From Neisseriales bacterium (GTDB lineage Bacteria > Pseudomonadota > Gammaproteobacteria > Burkholderiales > UBA11063): a stretch of DNA of 9,789 nt. The first letter of the stretch is position 1; each line of letters begins with the position of its first letter. The notes below the pieces were generated by a model, which saw only the letters and a program-made list of their open reading frames with translations, was not told where the DNA came from and searched no databases. Of the stretch, positions 1-7,366 are shown in pieces. Location: NCBI GenBank assembly GCA_003538525.1, contig DPRZ01000285.1:1-9789 (forward strand). Reading direction: 5' to 3'. The position numbers and the translations under genes are program-made.

Positions 1-134
1 ATTCGTCAGTAAAATTAAGCACAGACTAATTATTCATAAAATAATGAAATGTATTATATTTGACTTGAACGCTGTAGTTTTATTAATTGAAATCTATTAT
101 ATGCGAAATACTAATTAACTCAGCCACCCAGAAT
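1..134. other. Intergenic sequence with no supported gene
   Basis: Very AT-rich sequence beyond the end of the YdcF gene. I find no open frame, RNA gene or GC-rich terminator hairpin. There is an AT-only 6-base stem (29-34 with 40-45) and two isolated TATAAT hexamers on the minus strand, neither with a convincing partner element. Confidence 0.6.
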
Positions 135-785
135 TTAAACATGCTGCACAAAACCAGCTTGATAGAGAAACTCAAACGCTTGCATGACATCAGCGGGAAG
201 CTCTTGGGGAATTTGAAAGCCACGCTGTGGATAATCGATAATTCTTTGAGTATCACCAACTAATTCATGGATTAAATCTTCCTGCGAATGCCCCACCAGC
301 GAATCATCAAATTCACGCTTAGGCGCAAGCACGCGCACTGGCATCTGCGGCCAATTGGCCATAAATGTCGCATAAGCACGGCGGGTGGTATTTGGCTTAG
401 TGACTAAAATCACCTCACTCACCGACGGTAAAAGTTGTTCAATTATTGCACGTGAGTAGCGAATATTTTCACCAAGATTGGTCGCAGCTTTTTCTAGAAT
501 GATTTCACTAAGTGGAACGGTTTGAGCATTTGCGCGCTCAGCAAAAATCTCCGCCTCGGTTTTATCCCAGCGACCCTGTGTCCAATTACCCGCTTTACCG
601 CTAAACATCAATTTTTGGGCGTAACCTTGTAAATACAACTCGGCACAATAATCTGCCACATTTAAATCGTAACTACCTAAACCAAGAATAATTCGTTCAC
701 GCTGTGGTGCTAGCTCAAGACTATCAATGCGGCAATGATAATTCCACAGAATTAATCCATTCCTAAGTATTTCTTGACTTAACAT
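135..785 (-). CDS. YdcF family (DUF218) protein
   Basis: A 216-residue protein of the YdcF/SanA-like DUF218 family. What shows this is an N-terminal Rossmann-like strand ending in GLGSYD (residues 35-40), a TEAEIFAE stretch (76-83), the family signature ATNLGEN (101-107) followed by IRYSRAI, and a late strand with VTKPNTTRRAYATF. The C-terminal IDYPQRGFQIPQELP segment matches the soluble YdcF branch. There is no signal peptide or membrane segment, so it should be cytosolic, unlike the membrane-anchored SanA/ElyC proteins. E. coli YdcF is reported to bind S-adenosylmethionine, but no reaction is established, so I give no function. I chose ATG at 785 because AAG/GTGG purines lie about 10 bases upstream. 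Two tandem GTG codons at 797 and 794 could add four residues (MVFK). It is the last gene of the leftward block, 20 bases after the regulator stop with the ATG start. No terminator hairpin is visible behind it. Confidence 0.85.
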   Translation of the reverse strand: MLSQEILRNGLILWNYHCRIDSLELAPQRERIILGLGSYDLNVADYCAELYLQGYAQKLMFSGKAGNWTQGRWDKTEAEIFAERANAQTVPLSEIILEKAATNLGENIRYSRAIIEQLLPSVSEVILVTKPNTTRRAYATFMANWPQMPVRVLAPKREFDDSLVGHSQEDLIHELVGDTQRIIDYPQRGFQIPQELPADVMQAFEFLYQAGFVQHV

Positions 786-805
786 TTTAAACACCACTTC
801 ATTAA

Positions 806-1516
806 TTAACGCCGCCGCACAAATTCGGTAAACACAAAGCGATCTGGGCGATGCCGTGATTCGGTATATTCAAATAACTGTCCATCGTTTAAATGTACCC
901 AATTTCGCACCACCACTACCAAATCAAACGCTTGTAAATCAAGGTTTTGTTTATCTAAGGCACTCGCCATTTCAACTTGAATCGTGCGTCGTGCAAAGCC
1001 AATTTTCAAATGAAGCTGTTCTTCAATATAGTTATAAATTGAATTACTCGCAATAGCAGGAGTTAAACCAGAAATTAATCCACTAGCAAAATAATTCAAA
1101 TCAAATATAATCCGTTCATTGTCTAATTTACGCACCCGCTGGATTTTTTGCAGGATTTGCGCCTGATTAAATCCACTTAACTGACTCAGTGCAACATCGG
1201 GTTGTAACTCCGTAAACGCGGTAACTTCTGTAACAAAATTCAACTGATTGGAATGATTTACTTCGGCAAAACTGACTAAACTGCCAAATGAAAAAGCAAT
1301 TGGATTAGCCGCCAAAACATAAACACCTTTACCGTGCACGCTATGAATTAATCCATCTTCAGCCAACAATTCCAGCGCTTTACGTAAAGTTCCGCGGCTG
1401 ATTTTTAATTGAGCACAAAATTCACTTTCCGAGGGTAATTTACTGCCCGCTGGATATTCACCACGTTGGATGTCATCCCGCAATTGGAGATATAAACTTT
1501 GAAATTTACCAACCAT
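806..1516 (-). CDS. GntR-family transcriptional regulator with UTRA domain, TreR-like
   Basis: A 236-residue repressor-type regulator. Residues 5-70 form the GntR winged helix: LPSE at 27-30, recognition helix SRGTLRKALELL at 40-51, and wing HGKG at 61-64. Residues 75-232 form a UTRA ligand-binding domain, which in this HutC subfamily binds small effectors such as sugar phosphates. Several segments resemble the Firmicute trehalose repressor TreR as I remember it: SIYNYIEEQLHLKI (159-172), LVVVVRNWVHL (199-209), and YTESRHRPDRFVFTEF (217-232). NagR/DasR (amino-sugar regulators) are the alternative subgroup but fit less well at the C-terminus. The ligand is therefore unproven. The start lies 8 bases after the hemN stop, with a weak purine run (TTAGAG) before it, suggesting coupling to hemN translation. 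No sugar transporter or hydrolase gene is adjacent, so it may act on genes elsewhere or on its own operon. Confidence 0.88.
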   Translation of the reverse strand: MVGKFQSLYLQLRDDIQRGEYPAGSKLPSESEFCAQLKISRGTLRKALELLAEDGLIHSVHGKGVYVLAANPIAFSFGSLVSFAEVNHSNQLNFVTEVTAFTELQPDVALSQLSGFNQAQILQKIQRVRKLDNERIIFDLNYFASGLISGLTPAIASNSIYNYIEEQLHLKIGFARRTIQVEMASALDKQNLDLQAFDLVVVVRNWVHLNDGQLFEYTESRHRPDRFVFTEFVRRR

Positions 1517-1524
1517 ATTAAACT

Positions 1525-2916
1525 CTAAATAACTTTAGAATAACGCCGATTATCTTGATTGGCGCGCAAATAACGATCAAAGACTTTGGCTACATTCCGA
1601 ATCAAAAAACGCCCTTTATTGCTAACTTGAAAACCACTTGGCGTTAGCGTAATTAAACCAATCTTAGCTAGCTCAGGTAATTCGGCTAATTCAGCGGCAA
1701 AGTAGTTCGCAAAGTCTAATTGGTATTTTTCGGCAACCGCCGCGTAATTTAATTCAAATTGGCACATAATTTGCTGAATAATTTCACGGCGTAAAACATC
1801 ATCAGGACTCAATAACAAACCACGCAAAATCGGCAATTGATCGGCATTTAAGAAATTATAATAACTATCTAAATCCTTAGCACTTTGATAATAACTATTA
1901 CCCACAAAACCAATTGACGACACGCCAAAAGCCAACATATTAGTATCAGCAAAAGTCGAATAACCTTGGAAATTACGCTGTAAAGTTTGTTCACTGAGCG
2001 CAATGGCTAATTCATCGTCGGGACGTGCAAAATGATCCATCCCAATTAAAACATACCCTGCTTCTGCCAAGCGTTCCACGCACATTTGTAAAATATTGAG
2101 TTTCTCATTGGCACTCGGTAAATCGGCTTCATTAATCCGCGTTTGCGGCATAAAAATATGCGGTAAATGTGCGTAATTAAACAACGCAATTCGCGCTGGT
2201 TTTAATTGATTAATCACAATATCCATCGTCTGGCGATAGCTTGCCAAAGTTTGCAGCGGTAAGCCATAAATTAAATCAATGCTGGTGGATTTGAAACCTA
2301 ATTTTGCCGCTTGATCTAAAACGCGCTGCGTATCGGCTAGCGGTTGAATGCGATTAACCGCTTTTTGTACCACGGGATCAAAATCTTGCACGCCAAGCGA
2401 CACGCGATTAAAACCTTCTTGATATAAAGCGCTCATGAATTCATCTGTGACATGGCGTGGGTCAAGCTCCATCGCAATTTCTTCAGCATTCTCTAAAATA
2501 AAATATTCACGTACTAAATTCATAACTTGCTGAACTTCGCTAATCGACAACCACGATGGTGAACCACCGCCAAAATGCAATTGAATTACGGGTAATTTTT
2601 TACCAATTAGCTGATGATACAAGGCAAATTCTTTGGCTAAATATTCCAAATATTCGGTAATTTTAGCGCGATTATTGGTAATAATTTTGTTACAACCGCA
2701 ATATAAGCACAGCGTGTTACAAAACGGAATATGAATGTACAATGATACAGCTTGGTTAAATTCTGGGGTGAAAACTTGCTTCATTTGGCTTAATTGTTGA
2801 TTAACCCCAAAATCTAAGCTAAAGCGATCTGCGGTTGGATATGACGTATAACGTGGGGCGTTGGTCTGGCAACGCTCAATAAGTTCACGATCAAACTCAA
2901 TTTGTCTAAAATTCAT
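1525..2916 (-). CDS. hemN: Oxygen-independent coproporphyrinogen III oxidase HemN (radical SAM)
   Basis: A 463-residue cytosolic radical SAM enzyme that decarboxylates coproporphyrinogen III to protoporphyrinogen IX without oxygen, the anaerobic step of heme synthesis. The N-terminal PRYTSYPTA (21-29) is typical of true HemN rather than HemW. Residues C66, C70 and C73 give the CxxxCxxC iron-sulfur site, and C75 gives the fourth HemN cysteine. Y60 precedes it in SLYIHIPFC, and GGGSP at 116-120 is the SAM-binding glycine motif (usually GGGTP). Other hallmarks are VSLGVQDF (172-179), IDLIYGLP (213-220), FNYAHLP (246-252) and MDHFARPDDELA (293-304), ending in a HemN C-terminal domain. Length is close to the 457 residues of the E. 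coli enzyme. The start is 19 bases after the lolB stop, behind a weak AGTAGAAA purine stretch. No FNR-like box sits directly before it, so it is probably transcribed from upstream. Confidence 0.97.
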   Translation of the reverse strand: MNFRQIEFDRELIERCQTNAPRYTSYPTADRFSLDFGVNQQLSQMKQVFTPEFNQAVSLYIHIPFCNTLCLYCGCNKIITNNRAKITEYLEYLAKEFALYHQLIGKKLPVIQLHFGGGSPSWLSISEVQQVMNLVREYFILENAEEIAMELDPRHVTDEFMSALYQEGFNRVSLGVQDFDPVVQKAVNRIQPLADTQRVLDQAAKLGFKSTSIDLIYGLPLQTLASYRQTMDIVINQLKPARIALFNYAHLPHIFMPQTRINEADLPSANEKLNILQMCVERLAEAGYVLIGMDHFARPDDELAIALSEQTLQRNFQGYSTFADTNMLAFGVSSIGFVGNSYYQSAKDLDSYYNFLNADQLPILRGLLLSPDDVLRREIIQQIMCQFELNYAAVAEKYQLDFANYFAAELAELPELAKIGLITLTPSGFQVSNKGRFLIRNVAKVFDRYLRANQDNRRYSKVI

Positions 2917-2935
2917 TATTTCTACTTTTATAAAA

Positions 2936-3511
2936 TTAATTAGTTTTGTCTAATTCTTCTGCTTCAGGCCATTCAATAATTAATTTAATCCGTAAATCCG
3001 AATTACTAACTTGAACGATTTGCGGGTGATTTTGATCTTGCCAGCTTAAATACTCAATTTTCCAGTTTAACTGACCAAATCCCGAATTTAAGCGATTTTG
3101 TACCGGATATTGCGGCAAAGGAATTCCTTGCAACCAATAATGCAGATAATTAATTGGCAAACTAAACCCAAGTTGCTCTTGCATCATTTGGTCTAAATTA
3201 TGCCCCGAATAAACTTGATTACCGTTATCTAACGTCGCAACGCCACTTTCAACAACTATTTGCGCAACCGTATTGCCTAGTGGTGACATAAAGGCTAAAT
3301 GATCATCGCCTGATTCACGTTGCCAATTAAAATTGCCATAATAATCTTTTTGCGTGGTTACAATAGAAAAACGTCCGCTGATATTATAATTTTCATCAAC
3401 TTGGAGCGGCTGATGATAAACTGCAGGCTGTGCAACTTGAGTATCATACCAACTAGCACAACCACTCAAAGCTAAGCTCATCAACAAGAAAGTTCCATAC
3501 AGCTTCTTCAT
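2936..3511 (-). CDS. lolB: Outer membrane lipoprotein receptor LolB
   Basis: A 191-residue lipoprotein that accepts lipoproteins from the periplasmic carrier LolA and inserts them into the outer membrane. The signal peptide MKKLYGTFLLMSLALSGC ends in lipobox L15-S16-G17-C18. The residue after the cysteine is Ala, not Asp, which is consistent with outer-membrane delivery. LolB hallmarks follow: ISGRFSIVT (44-52), a YGNFNW strand (58-63), MSPLGNTVAQI (75-85, around the protruding-loop region), and YLHYWLQGIPLP (122-133). Its ATG overlaps the stop of the upstream TPR gene in an ATGA, indicating translational coupling; a GGA about 9 bases upstream is the only Shine-Dalgarno-like element. In betaproteobacteria ispE and prs usually follow lolB; here hemN follows instead. 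LolB is normally essential, so this transcript should be active under all conditions. Confidence 0.93.
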   Translation of the reverse strand: MKKLYGTFLLMSLALSGCASWYDTQVAQPAVYHQPLQVDENYNISGRFSIVTTQKDYYGNFNWQRESGDDHLAFMSPLGNTVAQIVVESGVATLDNGNQVYSGHNLDQMMQEQLGFSLPINYLHYWLQGIPLPQYPVQNRLNSGFGQLNWKIEYLSWQDQNHPQIVQVSNSDLRIKLIIEWPEAEELDKTN

Positions 3512-5337
3512 TTAGCTAAATCCAATCCAAATTGATAATACATCAAAATTAACATCGACTGATCCGCCAAAGTTTGTTCAAATTGAAGTTGCTGCAATTG
3601 CGGTGTAATCAAAATAACTTTATTTGCCTCCGCAGTCTTGCCCTGTGCCAAATAAACTTGTTTTAAATGCTGTGCCGTATCATAGTCCTGTGTTTGCTGA
3701 TAAGCTGGGTAAATATAACTTTCGGCCTGAGCATATTGTTTAAGCTTGAAATTAGCCCAACCCAAGGTATCTAACACGGCTGGATCTTTGGGCGACATGC
3801 TGTAAGCTTTGTGCGCATAATCATAAGCTTGCAAATAATGCGAAGTTTTATCCGCCAATAAGAAACCCAAATCATTATAACCAACTGGATCATTTGGATT
3901 AAGTTGAATATATTTCTTGTAAGCTTTAATTGCTTGCTCAGTTCTACCTGTCAAACCCGACAATGAAGCGTACAAATAAGTAAAGGTTTTATCGCTGCGA
4001 TATAACTTAATATTTTGTGCAACTAATTGATAGGCTAATTCATAGCGTTCAACTTCGCTATAAATTGATAATTTCAGCAAGGCACTGTCACGCGGATTAA
4101 GTTTCGCAACTTTAGCCATGTTTTCAATATACTGATTTGCAGCCTGAATTTTATTTGTATCAAAATAGATTCGTAAAATTCCAATATTGGTCGCCGTGGT
4201 TAAAATTGGATTGGAACTTCCTGCGCTTTGATAATATTGCAAGGCACTTTCATTATGATTATTAAGATCATAGAGACTTGCTAGGGCTAAGTCAAGTGTA
4301 CCATCTAAGCGAACTCCTTGTGATTCGGCTTTTAGCAACGAGTTTATTACATGAGGATTATTGCCTAATTTATACTGAATAATCGCTTGATTAACTAGCA
4401 TATTGCCATCATTCGGTTTAAGTTGTAGTCCTGATTCAATATACTGGTTCGCAACAGCTATGCTTTCATTACGCACTAAAGTCGCGATATATAAATTTTG
4501 CAGCGTGCTACTTGGATTAACTGTTTGCTGCATTTCATGTGTTATCATGGTAGTTAACAAAGGTAAATTATTATTTTTAGCCAAAATACTTGCCGACCAA
4601 TAAGTTGGGATTTCCCAATTCGGGTAACGTGCATTAATTAGATCCAAATTAGCTAATAACCCAGTTTGATCCGCATTAATGCTATAAGCAATACTAGCAA
4701 AGAGTAACGCCTCGGGATAGCTAGAGTATTTTTTAACTATATACGCGGCAAATTGACTTAAGCTGGGTTTTGCTTCGGAGATAATATTTGAACTAATCAT
4801 AGTGCTCAGAAAGAGCAAAACTGCACGCGTTTTACTTGGATCGGCTTTAATTACCGCATTTAAATCCTGTTTGGCTTTATCTAAATTATTCTGTTCTAAA
4901 TCAACGCGAACGCCAAATAAATGTGCGGTATTTGAAGTCGGTGCCGCAACAAGTAACTGCTTGATTAAAAGATTTAATTTCCCGTAATCTTCTGCCGTTG
5001 AACTACTATGTTCAAAACAAATAATTGCTTTGTAAATTAGGCGCGGATCTTGATATTTATTGGCTAAGTAATAATATTTACCTGCCGCTTGTGAATAAAC
5101 ACCTTGGTTAAAGGAAACATCGGCACTCAATAATAAAGAAAAATCTTCTGCATTCAAACTAGCTTGCGGAATATGGCGTTGATCAAAGTCAACAAAATTA
5201 TCCGCATACTCAATTGAGCTCGCCACGTTCTGTTGATAATTTTCACTACTAAATTGAGCAGGATTATAATTAACCGCATTGCTCGCACAGCCAAATAAGC
5301 CAGTTGCAATCCCAATGGCTATAATTATTTTCTTCAT
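3508..5337 (-). CDS. TPR-repeat lipoprotein
   Basis: A 609-residue predicted lipoprotein built largely of helical tetratricopeptide repeats, probably a periplasm-facing, membrane-tethered protein-interaction scaffold. The signal peptide MKKIIIAIGIATGLFGC ends in lipobox L14-F15-G16-C17, with Ala next. The clearest TPR units are at about 147-169, 450-483, 484-518 and 519-549, with the usual pattern of bulky and small residues, for example YNDLGFLLADKTSHYLQAYDY and LGWANFKLKQYAQAE. The middle (180-430) also looks like degenerate alpha-solenoid. I chose ATG at 5337 because it starts a clean lipoprotein signal peptide and has GGGA 7 bases upstream; an in-frame ATG at 5370 would add 11 residues that spoil the signal. 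Its stop overlaps the lolB start. A TPR protein paired with lolB and divergent from mutM is common in betaproteobacteria as I recall it, which hints at an envelope role, but the partner is unknown. Confidence 0.88.
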   Translation of the reverse strand: MKKIIIAIGIATGLFGCASNAVNYNPAQFSSENYQQNVASSIEYADNFVDFDQRHIPQASLNAEDFSLLLSADVSFNQGVYSQAAGKYYYLANKYQDPRLIYKAIICFEHSSSTAEDYGKLNLLIKQLLVAAPTSNTAHLFGVRVDLEQNNLDKAKQDLNAVIKADPSKTRAVLLFLSTMISSNIISEAKPSLSQFAAYIVKKYSSYPEALLFASIAYSINADQTGLLANLDLINARYPNWEIPTYWSASILAKNNNLPLLTTMITHEMQQTVNPSSTLQNLYIATLVRNESIAVANQYIESGLQLKPNDGNMLVNQAIIQYKLGNNPHVINSLLKAESQGVRLDGTLDLALASLYDLNNHNESALQYYQSAGSSNPILTTATNIGILRIYFDTNKIQAANQYIENMAKVAKLNPRDSALLKLSIYSEVERYELAYQLVAQNIKLYRSDKTFTYLYASLSGLTGRTEQAIKAYKKYIQLNPNDPVGYNDLGFLLADKTSHYLQAYDYAHKAYSMSPKDPAVLDTLGWANFKLKQYAQAESYIYPAYQQTQDYDTAQHLKQVYLAQGKTAEANKVILITPQLQQLQFEQTLADQSMLILMYYQFGLDLAK

Positions 5338-5378
5338 TGCTTTATCCCATAATACATATATAAATATCAATTAATCAC

Positions 5379-5398
5379 GCGATTTTACCATCAATCGC
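5379..5398. repeat. Inverted repeat GCGATT-N8-AATCGC
   Basis: Perfect 6-base arms (5379-5384 and 5393-5398) with an 8-base spacer, 42-61 bases upstream of the TPR gene start. It is one of the few GC-containing patches in an otherwise AT-rich control region. It would lie in the 5' leader of the leftward transcript if the promoter at 5413-5440 is right. It could be a small hairpin or an operator; chance cannot be excluded. Confidence 0.35.
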
Positions 5399-5412
5399 CT
5401 GCGCCATTACTA

Positions 5413-5440
5413 ATTTTACAATTTAAACTGACTAAATTAA
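5413..5440 (-). promoter_or_regulatory. Candidate promoter for the TPR-lolB-hemN block
   Basis: On the minus strand, TTAATT (5440-5435) is followed after 16 bases by TAAAAT (5418-5413), a moderate sigma-70-like pair about 75 bases upstream of the TPR gene start. The region is very AT-rich, so other pairings are possible. This is the best candidate I can find but it is weak. Confidence 0.25.
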
Positions 5441-5468
5441 TCAATCGACTCAAACATATTACTCTTTC

Positions 5469-5481
5469 CTAACCTCGTTAG
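5469..5481. repeat. Inverted repeat CTAAC-CTC-GTTAG in the mutM promoter
   Basis: Perfect 5-base arms around a 3-base centre, lying in the spacer immediately before the extended -10 element of the mutM promoter. The position suits an operator, but the arms are short and this may be chance. Confidence 0.25.
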
Positions 5482-5482
5482 T

Positions 5483-5491
5483 TGGTATAAT
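5483..5491 (+). promoter_or_regulatory. Extended -10 promoter for mutM
   Basis: TGGTATAAT carries a perfect -10 hexamer (TATAAT, 5486-5491) preceded by the TGn extension. No good -35 hexamer lies at the expected 17-base distance (TCTTTC, 5463-5468), which extended -10 promoters tolerate. Transcription would start near 5498, giving a leader of roughly 48 bases before the mutM start. It likely drives mutM, the patatin gene and the hexosaminidase. Confidence 0.6.
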
Positions 5492-5532
5492 TATCGTTTG
5501 TGCTACTTTCTCAACTTAAAATCAGTTTATTT

Positions 5533-5538
5533 AAGGAA
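5533..5538 (+). promoter_or_regulatory. Ribosome binding site of mutM
   Basis: AAGGAA ends 8 bases before the ATG at 5547, a near-ideal Shine-Dalgarno element. It supports this ATG, which is also required because the mature enzyme must begin with the proline at position 2. Confidence 0.75.
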
Positions 5539-5546
5539 CGCTCACA

Positions 5547-6356
5547 ATGCCTGAACTCCCTGAAGTAGAAACCGTCAAAAATGGCTTACAAGACTTAGTT
5601 GGTACAACGGTAACCTCGGTAATAATTCGCTTTCCACGCTTACGCTATCCACTCAATCAAAGTGAATTAGATCAAGCGGTAGAACAAAAAATCAGCGCAA
5701 TTACTCGCCGTGCCAAGTATTTGATCTTTCATTTAGAACGTGGTTACTTAATTTATCATCTGGGGATGTCGGGGCGCGTAACTTTATACGCAGATCAAGC
5801 GCCTGAAGTTTTAAAACACGATCACGTGGATATAATCTGTGATAATTACACCATTCGTTATAACGATCCACGCCGTTTTGGCTGCATCATTTATACTGCA
5901 AGCTTAGAAAATAATCCGATGTTAGCTAATTTAGGTCCAGAGCCGCTTGAAGCTGAATTTACCAGTGAGTATCTCGCAAATAAGCTCAACAAGAGAAATA
6001 CCCCGATAAAACAATTAATTATGGATAATGCGGTGGTAGTCGGAGTTGGCAACATTTACGCTTGCGAATCATTATTTCTGAGCAAGATTAGCCCATTACG
6101 CAAAGGCAAAGATTTAAACTTGGCCGAGAGTCAATTATTAGTTGCTAATATCCAAAAAGTTCTCACCGAAGCAATTGCGGCTGGCGGTAGTTCTTTACGT
6201 GATTACAAAAATGCTCAAGGTGAATTAGGTTATTTCCAACAAAGCCATAATGTTTATGGCAAAGCCAAACAAAGCTGCACCAGTTGCGGGGATATTATTC
6301 AAGAAGTGCGCCTTGGACAACGCAATAGTTTTTATTGTCCAACCTGTCAACATTAA
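5547..6356 (+). CDS. mutM: Formamidopyrimidine-DNA glycosylase (Fpg/MutM)
   Basis: A 269-residue bifunctional base-excision repair enzyme that removes oxidised purines such as 8-oxoguanine and formamidopyrimidines, then cleaves the abasic strand by beta,delta-elimination. The start MPELPEVETV gives the catalytic N-terminal Pro (after Met removal) and Glu3. K57 is the conserved beta-strand lysine. M74 (in HLGMSGR), R109 and F111 (in NDPRRFG) are the residues that fill the helix gap after base flipping. The helix-two-turn-helix contains KQLIMDNAVVVGVGNIYACE (155-174). The C-terminal zinc finger is complete: C244, C247, C264 and C267, with the QRNSFYCP loop carrying R259. The length matches E. 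coli Fpg (269). No active-site residue is missing. It is the first gene of the rightward block, with its own promoter and ribosome binding site, and its stop is 8 bases before the patatin start. Confidence 0.98.
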   Translation: MPELPEVETVKNGLQDLVGTTVTSVIIRFPRLRYPLNQSELDQAVEQKISAITRRAKYLIFHLERGYLIYHLGMSGRVTLYADQAPEVLKHDHVDIICDNYTIRYNDPRRFGCIIYTASLENNPMLANLGPEPLEAEFTSEYLANKLNKRNTPIKQLIMDNAVVVGVGNIYACESLFLSKISPLRKGKDLNLAESQLLVANIQKVLTEAIAAGGSSLRDYKNAQGELGYFQQSHNVYGKAKQSCTSCGDIIQEVRLGQRNSFYCPTCQH

Positions 6357-6364
6357 GAGAAACA

Positions 6365-7363
6365 ATGAAACCATTCAAAATAAATTTTAATTTCGCCAAA
6401 AAACTCTTTGTGGTCGGCTTAGCTTGCATACTCATCAATGGTAGCGCTTTTGCCGAGACCAGCGAGCAAGCAGAATCAGAAGATGGACTACTAAATTTAA
6501 TCACGCAAAGCGAAAGCCCTACGCTGATAGAATCTCTACCCATTGCAATAAAACCCGTACTCATTCCTGTTAAAAAAGCTACTCCACTGGTGATTGGTTT
6601 GGCTCTGGGTGGTGGTGCAGCCAAAGGCTTTGCTCACGTTGGTGTAATTCGCGCACTGGAAGAAAATGGCATTAAAGCTCAAATTGTAACAGGTACTTCG
6701 GCGGGAAGTTTAGTCGGTAGCTTATATGCTTATGGCTATACCCCCGATCAATTACAACAAATATCCTATCAACTCGATGAGTTAAATTTAGCCGATTTTA
6801 CCTTTAGTTCGAATGGCGTAATCAAAGGCAATCGCTTACAGCAATTTGTCGATGGTCAAGTTAAAAATACTCCTTTACAAAAATTAAGCCGCAAATTTAC
6901 CGCGGTTGCTACCGATTTAGATAGTGGACAAAGTATCGGCTTTAACACTGGAGATACGGGCATTGCGGTGCGTGCTTCGTGCTCAATTCCAAATGTATTT
7001 ATGCCTGTAGCTATGAATGGTCATCGCTATGTGGATGGTGGTTTATCGGCACCAGTTCCAGTTAGTTATGCGCGCAAAGCGGGGGCAAATTTTGTCATTG
7101 CGGTGGATATTACCGCCAAACCCAAACAAGGTAGCAACGGATTTTTAGCCAATTTTGATCAAACCATTAACATTTTAAGCATCAAATTACTTCATGAACA
7201 ATTGAAGCAAGCCGACATTGTAATTAGTCCCGATATCAGTCAATTATCCAGCTTCGGTTTTGATAAAAAGCAACAAGCCATTGATTTGGGTTATAAAGCG
7301 ACGATGGCACAAATGCCCTTAATCAAACAAAAAATTAGCGCTTGGCAAAAAGCTAATTCTTAA
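6365..7363 (+). CDS. Exported patatin-like phospholipase (RssA/NTE type)
   Basis: A 332-residue serine lipid hydrolase with a patatin fold. Visible in order: a signal peptide with a basic n-region, the core LFVVGLACILING and likely cleavage at SAFA|ET after residue 30; a low-complexity linker of about 45 residues; then the patatin domain from about 75. It holds the oxyanion loop GGGAAKG (82-88), nucleophile elbow GTSAG (110-114, Ser112) and the dyad aspartate in VDGG (Asp224). The C-terminus is short, with no POTRA or beta-barrel as in the two-partner patatin PlpD, so it is probably a soluble periplasmic enzyme. The substrate, phospholipid or lysophospholipid, is not evident. I chose ATG at 6365 because it begins a clean signal peptide behind AAGAGA (6355-6360); an in-frame ATG at 6335 would overlap mutM and bury the signal. 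It sits 8 bases after mutM and 16 bases before the hexosaminidase gene. Confidence 0.92.
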   Translation: MKPFKINFNFAKKLFVVGLACILINGSAFAETSEQAESEDGLLNLITQSESPTLIESLPIAIKPVLIPVKKATPLVIGLALGGGAAKGFAHVGVIRALEENGIKAQIVTGTSAGSLVGSLYAYGYTPDQLQQISYQLDELNLADFTFSSNGVIKGNRLQQFVDGQVKNTPLQKLSRKFTAVATDLDSGQSIGFNTGDTGIAVRASCSIPNVFMPVAMNGHRYVDGGLSAPVPVSYARKAGANFVIAVDITAKPKQGSNGFLANFDQTINILSIKLLHEQLKQADIVISPDISQLSSFGFDKKQQAIDLGYKATMAQMPLIKQKISAWQKANS

Positions 7364-7366
7364 TTC

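Noticed and set aside
29..45. ATTATT-CATAA-AATAAT stem as a terminator for the leftward block
   Set aside because: The stem is only AT pairs, too weak for a rho-independent terminator, and such palindromes are expected by chance in this composition.
53..101. Two minus-strand TATAAT hexamers (53-58 and 96-101) as leftward promoters
   Set aside because: Neither has a -35 element or TGn extension at the right spacing, and the region is so AT-rich that the hexamer is expected by chance.
856..1056. Plus-strand open frame of 66 codons
   Set aside because: It is antisense to the UTRA domain of the regulator and has no independent support.
4403..4987. Two short plus-strand open frames (4403-4603 and 4802-4987)
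   Set aside because: Both are antisense to the TPR gene, whose solenoid pattern is continuous through these stretches.
5365..5447. TTGAT/ATCAA half-sites suggesting an FNR box controlling the hemN operon
   Set aside because: Several half-sites occur but none form the TTGAT-N4-ATCAA palindrome, so oxygen control by FNR cannot be supported.
6295..6624. Minus-strand open frame of 109 codons across the mutM-patatin junction
   Set aside because: It is antisense to the mutM zinc finger and patatin N-terminus, both firmly identified, and its product resembles nothing known.
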